NCBI GenBank assembly: GCA_902799745.1
Contig: CADCBQ010000001.1
Location: 62,001 to 126,000 of the forward strand
Source: Fibrobacter succinogenes
GTDB taxonomy: Bacteria > Fibrobacterota > Fibrobacteria > Fibrobacterales > Fibrobacteraceae
Direction: 5' to 3'
DNA length: 64,000 nt
Of this stretch, positions 1-8,229 are shown one piece after another. Under the pieces are notes generated by a model. It had not been told where the DNA came from, searched no databases, and was given only the letters and a program-made list of their open reading frames with translations. Each line of letters begins with the position of its first letter. Positions within the stretch are counted from its first letter, which is position 1. The translations under genes were made by a program, and so were the position numbers.

Positions 1-1
1 T

Positions 2-184
2 TCGGCCATGTGGATTTTTGCAGTCAAGGATTCGATCAAGCAAAAGACCGAATCGATTGACGAAACGCTTTATACTGAGCCTCCGATTTACCCGACGCAT
101 ACCAAGTTCCACTTTTTCAAGGGACTAGGCGTCGGAACTTTAGTTGGCTTTTTAATTTGTTTTATTTTGACTCGAAGTTTATAG
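2..184 (+). CDS. Small membrane protein, C-terminal part only
   Basis: The reading frame is open from the window edge and ends in TAG at 182-184, so the N-terminus is missing. The 60 visible residues begin SAMWIFAVKDSIKQK and finish with a glycine-rich hydrophobic segment (GLGVGTLVGFLICFIL) that looks like a single C-terminal membrane anchor followed by TRSL. No family is recognisable from this fragment. The next gene starts 26 bases downstream on the same strand, so the two may be cotranscribed. Confidence 0.55.
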   Translation, partial: SAMWIFAVKDSIKQKTESIDETLYTEPPIYPTHTKFHFFKGLGVGTLVGFLICFILTRSL

Positions 185-210
185 ACAAACTTTTTTAGAC
201 AACATAATCT

Positions 211-900
211 ATGAACGCAATTGACATTATCTGCCTCGTCATCATTCTCTTTTTAATGCTGCTTGGTTTGTGGCAAGGATTTTTCCGGGGCATTTTCCGT
301 TTGGTCGCCTGGGCAGGCGGTATTGTGGGCGCTTATTTTGCATGCGACCTGCTTTCTGACTTTATTTCGAGCACACTGCAGGCAAGCGCATTCTCGACCA
401 AGCTCGTTTGCATGTGCATCGGCTTTTTGGTGCCGTTCCTGCTGTTCCTCTTTATCGGCCGCCTGCTGAACCACCTTACCGAAGGCACCACGGTCGGCCG
501 CGTAGACCGCATTCTCGGCGGCATTTTCGGAGTTATCAAGGCGCTACTCATTTGCTTTGTACTGCTCACGATTTTGCACCTGTTCCCCTTCGGCGGAATT
601 ATCCCCGAAACCCGCGACACCGCATTCGCCTACGATGCATACAAAGGAACGCTCGAACTCATGGGCTACTCGTCGCAGCCGGTAAATTTGTTAGAAGTCG
701 CAGAACAGAAAGCTAGCGAAATCACCAAGTCGATTACCGACAAGGCCGCCGAAAAGACAAGCGAGGTCGTGAGCGACGTTGCAGACAAAGCCGCCGAGAA
801 AGCGACCGAAGTCGTAAAGGAATCGGTGAAAGACGCTGTAGATTCGCTGAAGAACGCAGATAAAGATGCTAAAGAAGTCGCAAAAGAAGCCGCAAAATAG
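211..900 (+). CDS. CvpA family inner-membrane protein with Lys/Ala-rich tail
   Basis: A 229-residue protein. Residues 1-130 carry four hydrophobic segments (about 5-22, 28-47, 63-83, 102-123) with the glycine and arginine pattern of the CvpA/colicin V production family (WQGFFRGIFR near 21-30, GRVDRILGG near 96-104). CvpA proteins are inner-membrane proteins whose role is poorly defined and are linked to envelope stress and colicin V export. Residues about 162-229 are unusual: a charged helical tail of repeated DKAAEK/VVKE-type units, like apolipoprotein or LEA-type amphipathic helices, probably cytoplasmic. The membrane half is a confident family match; the function of the tail is unknown. 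Confidence 0.8.
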   Translation: MNAIDIICLVIILFLMLLGLWQGFFRGIFRLVAWAGGIVGAYFACDLLSDFISSTLQASAFSTKLVCMCIGFLVPFLLFLFIGRLLNHLTEGTTVGRVDRILGGIFGVIKALLICFVLLTILHLFPFGGIIPETRDTAFAYDAYKGTLELMGYSSQPVNLLEVAEQKASEITKSITDKAAEKTSEVVSDVADKAAEKATEVVKESVKDAVDSLKNADKDAKEVAKEAAK

Positions 901-905
901 CGGCT

Positions 906-2156
906 TTACCTTGTCGCGTACTTACGCGCCTCTTTGATAATATCTTCTTCGCCATCGACGTGATGATTGCGCATCACGAATTTGCCGTTACAGATAACCG
1001 AATGAATGGCGCTGGAATCAGCGGCGTACACCCAGTTGCTGACCAGGTTATAGTTCGGCGCAAGGCGTTCATTCTTTAAATCGAGCAGCAAGGCATCGGC
1101 ATAAAAATCATCGGCAATCAGCCCCGCCGGAATTCCATAGGCAAGCGCCGTATTCCAAGTCGCCATTTCAAGCGCCTCAATCGCCGGTAACGATTCTGCC
1201 TTGCCGGTTTTCGGCTCGACCTTTGCAAGCAGCGAAATCAGCTTCATTTCTTCGTGCATGTCGAGGTTGTTATTCGACGAAGCTCCGTCGGTACCGAGGC
1301 CTACAAGCACGCCGCTGTCCAGGAGCGCATTCACCTTCGGAATGCCGCTGCCGAGTTTCAGGTTCGAGCACGGGTTCAGAATCGCTGCGGACTCCGATTC
1401 GGCCATCAGCGACATTTCGTATTCGTTCAGGTGAACGCAGTGCGCGCCGACAAAGTTTTCGCCGAGAATTCCCCACTTGTCGAGGAGTTCTACGGGAGTG
1501 CAGCCGTACTGCTTTTTGCAATCCTTGACTTCTTTGAGCGTTTCGGACAAATGAGTGTGCAGAATGTAGTTTTCTTCGCGAGCCACCTTGGCGCAGCGCT
1601 TGAAGATTTTTTCGCCAACCGTATAAATGCTGTGCGGCATCACGGCGAGCTTGACGCGTTCCGATTCAAAGCGGTGATCTTGCAGGAACTTGAAGTTTTC
1701 TTCGATATGTTCGGGCGTATCCAAATTTTCGGCAATCGTCACGCCGATCGCCGCGCGGATTCCCATTTCCTTGACGACCTTCATGGTGACTTCGCGGCGC
1801 CAGTACATGTCCGAGAAAAACACCGTTCCGGACTTGATCATTTCAAGCACGGCAAGGCGCGTTCCGATTTCGATATCCTTGGCGGTAAGCTTCGCCTCGA
1901 ACGGCCAAATGTATTCCGTGAGCCACTTCTGCAGCGGCATATCGTCGGCATAGCCACGCAAAAGGGTCATGGCCGCATGCGTGTGACCGTTATAGAACGG
2001 CGGAATAATCGCCAAGCCGTCGCATTTGACGATTTCGGCATTTTCGTAGTCGTGCTTAGAAAGTTCGCGGCCTACCTTGGCGAACTTTTTGCCAGAAATC
2101 AGAATGTCTTGCTTTTTTCCCTGGAACAGTACAGATTGAAGAATCGTCTTAGCCAT
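906..2156 (-). CDS. Amidohydrolase, MtaD-like (S-adenosylhomocysteine/methylthioadenosine deaminase family)
   Basis: About 416 residues of the metal-dependent TRZ/ATZ amidohydrolase family. Visible motifs are NGHTHAAMTLLRG (metal-binding HxH), HTHLSE, GAHCVHL and GLGTDGASSNN (catalytic Asp). The family hydrolyses amino groups of S-adenosylhomocysteine, methylthioadenosine, guanine or chlorinated analogues; the order of motifs and length fit MtaD best, but substrate cannot be fixed by eye. An in-frame GTG lies 12 bases upstream (2168); ATG at 2156 is preferred because the protein then begins MAKTILQ. Neither start has a strong ribosome site. It lies downstream of hisD, behind a terminator, so it may be transcribed separately. 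Confidence 0.85.
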   Translation of the reverse strand: MAKTILQSVLFQGKKQDILISGKKFAKVGRELSKHDYENAEIVKCDGLAIIPPFYNGHTHAAMTLLRGYADDMPLQKWLTEYIWPFEAKLTAKDIEIGTRLAVLEMIKSGTVFFSDMYWRREVTMKVVKEMGIRAAIGVTIAENLDTPEHIEENFKFLQDHRFESERVKLAVMPHSIYTVGEKIFKRCAKVAREENYILHTHLSETLKEVKDCKKQYGCTPVELLDKWGILGENFVGAHCVHLNEYEMSLMAESESAAILNPCSNLKLGSGIPKVNALLDSGVLVGLGTDGASSNNNLDMHEEMKLISLLAKVEPKTGKAESLPAIEALEMATWNTALAYGIPAGLIADDFYADALLLDLKNERLAPNYNLVSNWVYAADSSAIHSVICNGKFVMRNHHVDGEEDIIKEARKYATR

Positions 2157-2179
2157 AAAATTTTTCACTCATTCTTTTT

Positions 2180-2216
2180 TGATAAAAGTAGAAAAGGCTC
2201 CTCGAACGAGGAGCCT
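2180..2216 (-). terminator. Rho-independent terminator after hisD
   Basis: A perfect inverted repeat (AGGCTCCTCG, TTCG-type loop, CGAGGAGCCT) at 2195-2216, read on the minus strand, is followed by TTTTCTACTTTT. It sits 24 bases beyond the hisD stop. Confidence 0.85.
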
Positions 2217-2239
2217 CTCTTTTAAATTTTTATCGATTA

Positions 2240-3529
2240 TTAGAGTCGCTTGAGAACTGCTGCAGCGTGGTGAATGAAGCCTTCTTCGGTAGCGACGGCG
2301 GCGATTGCCTTCGCGTTCTTTTTGATGGCCTTTTCGCTGTAGCGGATAATGCTCATGCGCTTCAAGAAATCGTACACGCCGAGCGGGCTGAAGAAGCGGC
2401 CCGTGCCGTTGGTAGGCAGCACATGGTTCGGACCTGCGAAGTAGTCGCCTACGGGTTCGCTGGACCACGGGCCGATAAACACGGCGCCTGCATTTTCGAT
2501 CTGCGCGGCCATCGATTCGGCTTCGGCAGTCATGACTTCCAAGTGTTCCGGAGCGATGCGGTTCGCGATTTCAACGCCGTCGAACCAGTCCTTGACAACC
2601 AAGATGCGGCCGAAGTTGCCGAGCACCTTTTCGAGGAGTTCGCGCTTCGGGGAATTTTCGACCTGCACATCGACGCAAGCGGAAATCATCTGGGCGGTTT
2701 CCATGTTGTCGGTAATGCAAATGGCAGCTTCGAAGCCGGAACCGTGTTCGGCCTGGCTCAAAAGGTCCGCAGCGACAAAGTCCGGATCGCAAGTGTTGTC
2801 GGCCATCACGAGCACTTCGGAGGGGCCTGCGACCATGTCGATATCCACGATACCGAAGACTTCTTTCTTGGCGATAGCGGCAAACACGTTACCCGGGCCG
2901 ACAATCTTGTCGACGCGTTCTACGACGGTCTTGCCCTTGGCATCCTTAGCACCGTAAGCGAGCAAGCCGATAGCCTGAGCGCCACCGATGTGGTAAACTT
3001 CGTCGATACCGAGTTCCTGCAGCACGAATGCCACGGCGCGGTTGATTTCGCCCTTGATCGGGGTCACCACCACGATATCCTGCACGCCAGCAACGAGAGC
3101 CGGAACCGCATTCATAATCACGGTACTCGGGTAAATGCCTGCACCACCCGGCACGTAGAGGCCCACGCGCTTCATCGGGCGAATGCGCTGACCGAGCACG
3201 ACACCGTCGGCACCTTCCATGAGCCAAGATTCTTCCATCTGGTTCTTATGGAAATCACGCACGTTCTTGATAGCTTGTTTGAGGGCCTTCTGGAGTTCCT
3301 TGGGGCACTTGGCGGCAGACTTTGCAATGGCAGAAGCCGGCACGCGGATGTTCTTGCCCTTGAGGCCGTCGAACTTCTGGGCGTATTCAGTCGCCTTGGC
3401 GATGCCACCCTTCTTGATATCGGCAAGGATGTTCATCACCTTGTCGTGAATTTCTTTAGACGGGGCGACTTCGCGCCCGCAGATGCGTTCGATTTCAGCA
3501 GATTTCGGATTTACTTTTGTAATAATCAT
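2240..3529 (-). CDS. hisD: Histidinol dehydrogenase
   Basis: A 429-residue HisD, the normal family length. It catalyses the last two oxidations of histidine synthesis, L-histidinol to L-histidine, using NAD and zinc. Recognisable blocks are GLYVPGG near 128, a GPGN block (KIVGPGNVFAA), DMVAGPSEVLV, the zinc-ligand stretch LLSQAEHG, and the catalytic APEHLEVM with Glu and His. The ATG at 3529 is preceded by AAGGA with six bases of spacing, and that ribosome site lies inside a dispersed repeat (3533-3568). Other his genes are not in the window; cimA lies upstream on the same strand. Confidence 0.97.
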   Translation of the reverse strand: MIITKVNPKSAEIERICGREVAPSKEIHDKVMNILADIKKGGIAKATEYAQKFDGLKGKNIRVPASAIAKSAAKCPKELQKALKQAIKNVRDFHKNQMEESWLMEGADGVVLGQRIRPMKRVGLYVPGGAGIYPSTVIMNAVPALVAGVQDIVVVTPIKGEINRAVAFVLQELGIDEVYHIGGAQAIGLLAYGAKDAKGKTVVERVDKIVGPGNVFAAIAKKEVFGIVDIDMVAGPSEVLVMADNTCDPDFVAADLLSQAEHGSGFEAAICITDNMETAQMISACVDVQVENSPKRELLEKVLGNFGRILVVKDWFDGVEIANRIAPEHLEVMTAEAESMAAQIENAGAVFIGPWSSEPVGDYFAGPNHVLPTNGTGRFFSPLGVYDFLKRMSIIRYSEKAIKKNAKAIAAVATEEGFIHHAAAVLKRL

Positions 3530-3532
3530 AAT

Positions 3533-3568
3533 AGATCCTTCGACTCGTTACACTCGCTCAGGATGACA
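3533..3568. repeat. Dispersed CTCAGGATGAC-type repeat, intergenic copy
   Basis: This 36-base element (AGATCCTTCGACTC ... CACTCGCTCAGGATGACA) fills the cimA-hisD gap. The same ends occur at 30210-30252 and 30738-30775. On the minus strand its AAGGATCT end provides the apparent ribosome site of hisD. Confidence 0.75.
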
Positions 3569-3570
3569 AA

Positions 3571-5259
3571 TTAAAGTCCAGCGGCGCGTTTCACTTGGCG
3601 TTTCGTTAATTTCTTTTGCTTCGCCGGAGCAGGTTCTTCTTTGACCACAGGCGCAACAGGCTTTACGTCCAGATGCTTGTAGGCACCTTCGATAACCTTA
3701 TTGTCCACCAGAATCTTGTAGGTAAGGCCATCGACAAACGCCATCCAAGAAGCTTCGATGATGTTGCTCGAAACGCCGACCACATTCCAGTAGCCCTTTT
3801 CGTCGCCGAATGTCGTCCATACGCGAACGGTTGCGTCAGAAGCCACCTTAGAGCCCAGCACGCGCACCTTATAGTCGTCGAGCTTGACCTTCGCCATGTT
3901 CGGGAAGAACGGCAGGAGCGCCTTGCGGAGAGCCGCATCCAATGCGTTCACCGGGCCATCGCCTTCGCTCACCTGGTGGCTGATTTTGTCACCAATCTGG
4001 AGCTTGACCGTAGCCTGCGACACGGAAACTCCCTGGGTCGTCTTGTCTTCGATCACGCGGTAGCCGAGCACCTTGAACGGTTCCTGCACCATTCCCAAGT
4101 GGCGGTACACGAGCATCTTGAAACTTGCTTCGGCGCTGTCGAAATGCCAACCGGCGTTTTCGCGTTCCTTGATCAGGGTCAGCAACTTGCCAACCACCGG
4201 GTCCTTCTTGTCGATACCCGGCTTAATCGCCTTGAGCTTTTCGACAACGAGAGATCCGCCCGCCTGGTCACTCGTAACGAATACGCGATCATTACCGACG
4301 GCATGCGGATCGATATGCTCGAAGCTACGAGATACCTTCATCACACCGTCAATATGCGCACCCCCCTTGTGGGCAAACGCAGCATCGCCCACATACGGGG
4401 CGTGCGGATCGCTCGGCAGGTTCACAATCTGGTCGACATTGCCACTCAGCTGGCGAAGTCTTGCAATCTTTTTCGCGGCAAAGAACTTGGCACCCATCTT
4501 AAAGTGCAAATCGGCAGCGATGGTCGTGAGGTTTGCGTTACCGCAGCGTTCACCGAAACCATTCACCACGCCCTGCACCATGGTCGCACCGTTCTTGACG
4601 GCATAAATGCTGTTGCACACGCCCAGGCCGGAGTCGTCGTGCACATGAATGCCAATCGGCGTCGAAATACGCTTCTTGACTTCCTTGACAATTTCTTCGA
4701 GTTCCCACGGCATGGTACCGCCGTTGGTATCGCAAAGCACGATAAAGTCGGCGTGGCCGTTTTCGGCGGCACGCAGCGTTTCCATAGCGTATTCGGGGTT
4801 TGCCTTGTAACCGTCAAAGAAATGTTCCGCGTCGTAAATCACTTCTTCGGAATTTTCCTTGAGGTACGCCACAGAAGACTCGATCATGTCGAGGTTTTCT
4901 TCGAGCGTCGTACGAATCACGTCGGTCACGTGCAAATCCCAGCTCTTGCCGAAAATCGTCTTGACCGGTGCACCCGACTTTACAAGAGCCTGCAGCAGCG
5001 GGTCCTTTTCGGGAATCACGCCCGGGCGGCGAGTCGAACCGAAGGCAGCAATCTTGGCATGCTTCAGCTTGACTTCTTTGATCTTCTGGAAAAATTCTTC
5101 GTCAGTCGGATTGCTAGGATTGGGCCAGCCACCTTCGATATAGTCAAAGCCAAAATGGTCCAAAAGGCGTGCAATCTGCAACTTGTCCGCTAAAGACAAA
5201 CTGATTCTGCGATCCTGGTTTCCATCGCGTAGGGTCGTGTCGTATAGAAAAACTTTCAT
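3571..5259 (-). CDS. cimA: (R)-citramalate synthase
   Basis: A 562-residue member of the isopropylmalate/homocitrate synthase family. It would condense acetyl-CoA with pyruvate to (R)-citramalate, the threonine-independent entry to isoleucine. The DTTLRDGNQ active-site block is at residues 7-15, HVHDDSGLGVCN near 200 carries metal-binding histidines, and NGFGERCGNANL follows. The C-terminal LeuA-type dimer/regulatory domain is about 390-520. The opening sequence and overall length match CimA rather than LeuA. A Lys/Pro-rich tail (KEEPAPAKQKKLTKRQVK) ends the protein. The autokinase gene upstream ends 9 bases away, so cotranscription is likely. Confidence 0.92.
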   Translation of the reverse strand: MKVFLYDTTLRDGNQDRRISLSLADKLQIARLLDHFGFDYIEGGWPNPSNPTDEEFFQKIKEVKLKHAKIAAFGSTRRPGVIPEKDPLLQALVKSGAPVKTIFGKSWDLHVTDVIRTTLEENLDMIESSVAYLKENSEEVIYDAEHFFDGYKANPEYAMETLRAAENGHADFIVLCDTNGGTMPWELEEIVKEVKKRISTPIGIHVHDDSGLGVCNSIYAVKNGATMVQGVVNGFGERCGNANLTTIAADLHFKMGAKFFAAKKIARLRQLSGNVDQIVNLPSDPHAPYVGDAAFAHKGGAHIDGVMKVSRSFEHIDPHAVGNDRVFVTSDQAGGSLVVEKLKAIKPGIDKKDPVVGKLLTLIKERENAGWHFDSAEASFKMLVYRHLGMVQEPFKVLGYRVIEDKTTQGVSVSQATVKLQIGDKISHQVSEGDGPVNALDAALRKALLPFFPNMAKVKLDDYKVRVLGSKVASDATVRVWTTFGDEKGYWNVVGVSSNIIEASWMAFVDGLTYKILVDNKVIEGAYKHLDVKPVAPVVKEEPAPAKQKKLTKRQVKRAAGL

Positions 5260-5268
5260 GTGCTCTAA

Positions 5269-7431
5269 TTACTTTTTCTTTTTGTCTTTGCTGTAGTAAC
5301 CATACTTGCCGTAATAGCCGTAGCCACCGTAACCGTAGCCATGACCGTCGGCTTCGCAATGGTTCATTACAAATGCGCGAGCCTTGCCTTCGCAGCAGCG
5401 GTCGAGCTTCATCATGGATTCCTTGATCTGGTCCATGGAATGCTTGCCGTAATGCAGCACGAACAAGGCGAAGTCTACAATCGGGTAAATGAGTTCGGAG
5501 TCCGTCACCAGTTCCAGAGGCGGCGTATCCACAATCACGATATCGAACTTGCTCTTGGCTTCTTCCAAAAGGTTCTTGAACGTATCGCCACGCAACAGTT
5601 CACTCGGCGACACGTCGGTCTTACCGGCGCCAAGCACGTACAGATTCTTGGTAATGGAATCGGCAACGGCGCTGTCCAAGGAGCAATGGCCCGAAAGCAC
5701 GTCGCCAAGGCCCTGCTTATGATGGCTGTAAACCACGCCGCGGCGCATGTCGGCGTCAATGAGCAAAGTCTTCTTGCCCGAACTGGCAAACAATGCAGAC
5801 ACGTTCTTGGACACAAAGGACTTACCCACGCCCGGAATCATGCCGGTCACCATCATCACGCGCAAGTCGCTCGTTGCAAATTCAATAGCCGTATAAAGCG
5901 AACGGAGCGCTTCGCTCGACGGAGAATCGGGATCTTCGTCGACCAGGGGCTTGGTATTCTTGCCCTTGTTGCGCTTGAGGAGGATCGCGTTTTCGGCCTT
6001 CGGAATCTTGGCGTACACGCTAATGCCCGTTTCGCGTTCAATTTCAAGAGAGCTGCGCACACCGCGCTTGGTCATCTGGAGCAAGTAAAGGAGCAAGGCA
6101 CCCAGCAAGAAGAAACCACCCACGCAACCTGCAAAAATCACCTTCTTGTTCGGCTTGCTGGGCTTGCGTTCGATCTGGGCGTAGTCCACAATGCGCACGT
6201 TACCGACTTCGCCGGCACGCACCACGCGGAGCTGCTGGATGTTGTTGAGCATAGCCGTGTACTGGGCGTTGTTCACCGCCACTTCTTCTTGCAAGCTCAT
6301 CACGTCTTGCTGCGTCTTCGGCATATTTTCGGCAGACTTCTTGAGTCTCGAAAGTTCTGCGCGCAGGCGGCTCTGCTGTTGCATAATCGTCTGAACGGCC
6401 GGGTGTTCTTCCTTGAACAAGCGGGTCGCTTCTTGACGCTGCTGGTCAAGTTCCAAAATCTGCTTTTCGAGTTCGGCGACCTTTTCCAAGTGAGACCTGG
6501 TTTCACCCGTCATATCCACGGAACCGATCTTCAGGCGGTAATCGGCGAGCTTCTTTTCGGAGCTGTCGAGTTTCGCCTTAACGCCGGGCAACTGCGATTC
6601 GAGGAATTCCAAAGTCTTTTCAGCTTCGGCGCTGCGCATTTCCACATTCTGGCGCAAATAGATGTTTGCTATCGTATTCAACACAGAGGCGGCCTTATCA
6701 GCATACCTGTTTGTATAGGACACTCCGATAATGCCCGTCTGCTTGCCACGTTCAGCCACATCTAGTTTTTTCACCAAGTCTCGGACTGCATCTAGTGGTT
6801 CGGACTGGACAAGTGCAAATTTCTGGCCCGGCAAGGCGAGCAGGTGCTTCACATGGATTCGAAGCGTATCGCCACCATACGGAGCGGCGAGCGGCTCGCC
6901 CACTTTACCCTGCAAAAGCTTGATGCCTTCGGGCGTATAAACGGCGATTTCATTTTCACCGACAACCTCGGCCATCCACTTTTCGATACGGGCGATTTCC
7001 GGAATGTAAAGGTCTTCGAGGTCCATGCGGCCTTCCTTATGGAGCAAGCGATCGATCGCTCCCTTCGGGTAGGCGTTAAAGCACAGACGTTCCTGTTCCA
7101 CCACATAGGTCAGCACCATGCGGCTCTTCAAAAGTTCGATTTCAGCTTCGGCAGGCGATGCAACATCCAAAAGGGCACCCATTTCACCCATGGCCTTACC
7201 GGCCTTGTTACCCTTCACATCGATCTGCAAAAGGGCATCGCTCGTAAACTGCGGACGCATCCAGTTCGACACCAAAAATCCGACAGCGCAACCAAGGACA
7301 ATACAACACGCCAAAAAGAACTTATGCTTTAGCAACAAGCTGAGCACTTCGAGGATATCGATTTCGTCGTCATCCTTATTCTTGGTCGAAGATGTTGAGC
7401 CTGTAGAATTATACTGATTGTTCGGTTCCAT
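5269..7431 (-). CDS. Polysaccharide co-polymerase / tyrosine autokinase (Wzc-like)
   Basis: About 720 residues. An N-terminal Wzz domain is anchored by membrane segments near 37-57 and 430-450, with periplasmic coiled coil between. The cytoplasmic BY-kinase domain has Walker A (GMIPGVGKS), Walker A' (LLIDADMRRG) and Walker B (IVIVDTPPL). The C-terminus is the tyrosine cluster expected for autophosphorylation, GYGYGGYGYYGKYGYYS, followed by KDKKKK. Such proteins control chain length and export of capsule or exopolysaccharide. Start chosen at ATG 7431 because AAAGGAAGAAA stands directly before it; an upstream in-frame start at 7458 lacks this. No polymerase or export genes are adjacent. Confidence 0.92.
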   Translation of the reverse strand: MEPNNQYNSTGSTSSTKNKDDDEIDILEVLSLLLKHKFFLACCIVLGCAVGFLVSNWMRPQFTSDALLQIDVKGNKAGKAMGEMGALLDVASPAEAEIELLKSRMVLTYVVEQERLCFNAYPKGAIDRLLHKEGRMDLEDLYIPEIARIEKWMAEVVGENEIAVYTPEGIKLLQGKVGEPLAAPYGGDTLRIHVKHLLALPGQKFALVQSEPLDAVRDLVKKLDVAERGKQTGIIGVSYTNRYADKAASVLNTIANIYLRQNVEMRSAEAEKTLEFLESQLPGVKAKLDSSEKKLADYRLKIGSVDMTGETRSHLEKVAELEKQILELDQQRQEATRLFKEEHPAVQTIMQQQSRLRAELSRLKKSAENMPKTQQDVMSLQEEVAVNNAQYTAMLNNIQQLRVVRAGEVGNVRIVDYAQIERKPSKPNKKVIFAGCVGGFFLLGALLLYLLQMTKRGVRSSLEIERETGISVYAKIPKAENAILLKRNKGKNTKPLVDEDPDSPSSEALRSLYTAIEFATSDLRVMMVTGMIPGVGKSFVSKNVSALFASSGKKTLLIDADMRRGVVYSHHKQGLGDVLSGHCSLDSAVADSITKNLYVLGAGKTDVSPSELLRGDTFKNLLEEAKSKFDIVIVDTPPLELVTDSELIYPIVDFALFVLHYGKHSMDQIKESMMKLDRCCEGKARAFVMNHCEADGHGYGYGGYGYYGKYGYYSKDKKKK

Positions 7432-7463
7432 TTTCTTCCTTTCTTGTACTTCTCTCACAAAAA

Positions 7464-7501
7464 TAGAAAAACAAGAAAAGACCGAGGATTAACCCTCGGT
7501 C
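7464..7501 (-). terminator. Rho-independent terminator after adk
   Basis: Read on the minus strand, GACCGAGG and CCTCGGTC pair around a short loop (7480-7501) and are followed by TTTTCTTGTTTTTC. It separates adk from the autokinase gene. Confidence 0.88.
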
Positions 7502-7528
7502 TCTTTAAGCTTTTTGGCTTAAGTTAGA

Positions 7529-8176
7529 TTACTTGGCGTTTTTCTTAGCCGGAGCCTTCTTCTTGGCTGCGGGCTTCTTTGCGGAGGCCTTGCAGAACTT
7601 CACGTAGGCAGCGAGAGTGTCGCAGAACACTTCGTCCGGAGTGTTGTCGCCGTTGATGCGGCTGATGATAGACTTGCTGTACTTGCCGAGAACCTTAGCG
7701 GTAGATTCCTTGTAAACCTTGAGGCGGTTCTTGATCACAGCTTCGTCAGCGTCGTCCTTACGGCCTTCGATCTTGGCGCGGTTCAGGAGGCGTGCCACGA
7801 TGGTCTTTTCGTCCTTGATGTCGAGCACGAAGATGTGCTTCACGTCGACCACGGATTCGATGAGCTTGACCTGAGCAACAGTGCGAGGAATACCGTCGAG
7901 GAGGAGGGTATCCTTATCCGGGTTCACCTTGTTCGTATTGATGAGGCCTTCGATGAAGCGACCGAAGATTTCGACAGTGGCTTCGTCCGGAACCAAGAGG
8001 CCCTTGCTGGAATAAGAAGCGAGGAGCTTGCCGGATTCGCTGGAAGGAGCAATGCCACGGAAGATGTCACCCGTGGAAATGTGCTTGAGGGACGTGGTAG
8101 CAGCGAGCTTTGCGCCGACGGTACCCTTGCCGGAACCCGGTGCGCCAAAGATAAGAACTGCAGGAATTTTAGCCAT
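7529..8176 (-). CDS. adk: Adenylate kinase with basic C-terminal tail
   Basis: A 215-residue nucleoside monophosphate kinase interconverting ATP + AMP and 2 ADP. The P-loop GAPGSGKGT is at 11-19, STGDIFR (NMP-binding) at about 34-40, and LDGIPRT near 105. The LID region around RLLNRAKIEGRKDD lacks zinc-binding cysteines and is short. The final 17 residues (AKKPAAKKKAPAKKNAK) are a histone-H1-like lysine/alanine/proline tail not normal for adenylate kinases. A good terminator follows. The assignment is firm at family level; CMP or UMP kinase activity is less likely given the length and motifs. Confidence 0.9.
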   Translation of the reverse strand: MAKIPAVLIFGAPGSGKGTVGAKLAATTSLKHISTGDIFRGIAPSSESGKLLASYSSKGLLVPDEATVEIFGRFIEGLINTNKVNPDKDTLLLDGIPRTVAQVKLIESVVDVKHIFVLDIKDEKTIVARLLNRAKIEGRKDDADEAVIKNRLKVYKESTAKVLGKYSKSIISRINGDNTPDEVFCDTLAAYVKFCKASAKKPAAKKKAPAKKNAK

Positions 8177-8229
8177 TGTATAACCTCTTGGGGTTTAGTG
8201 TTGAAATTCGGGGCAAAATATAGGAAAAA

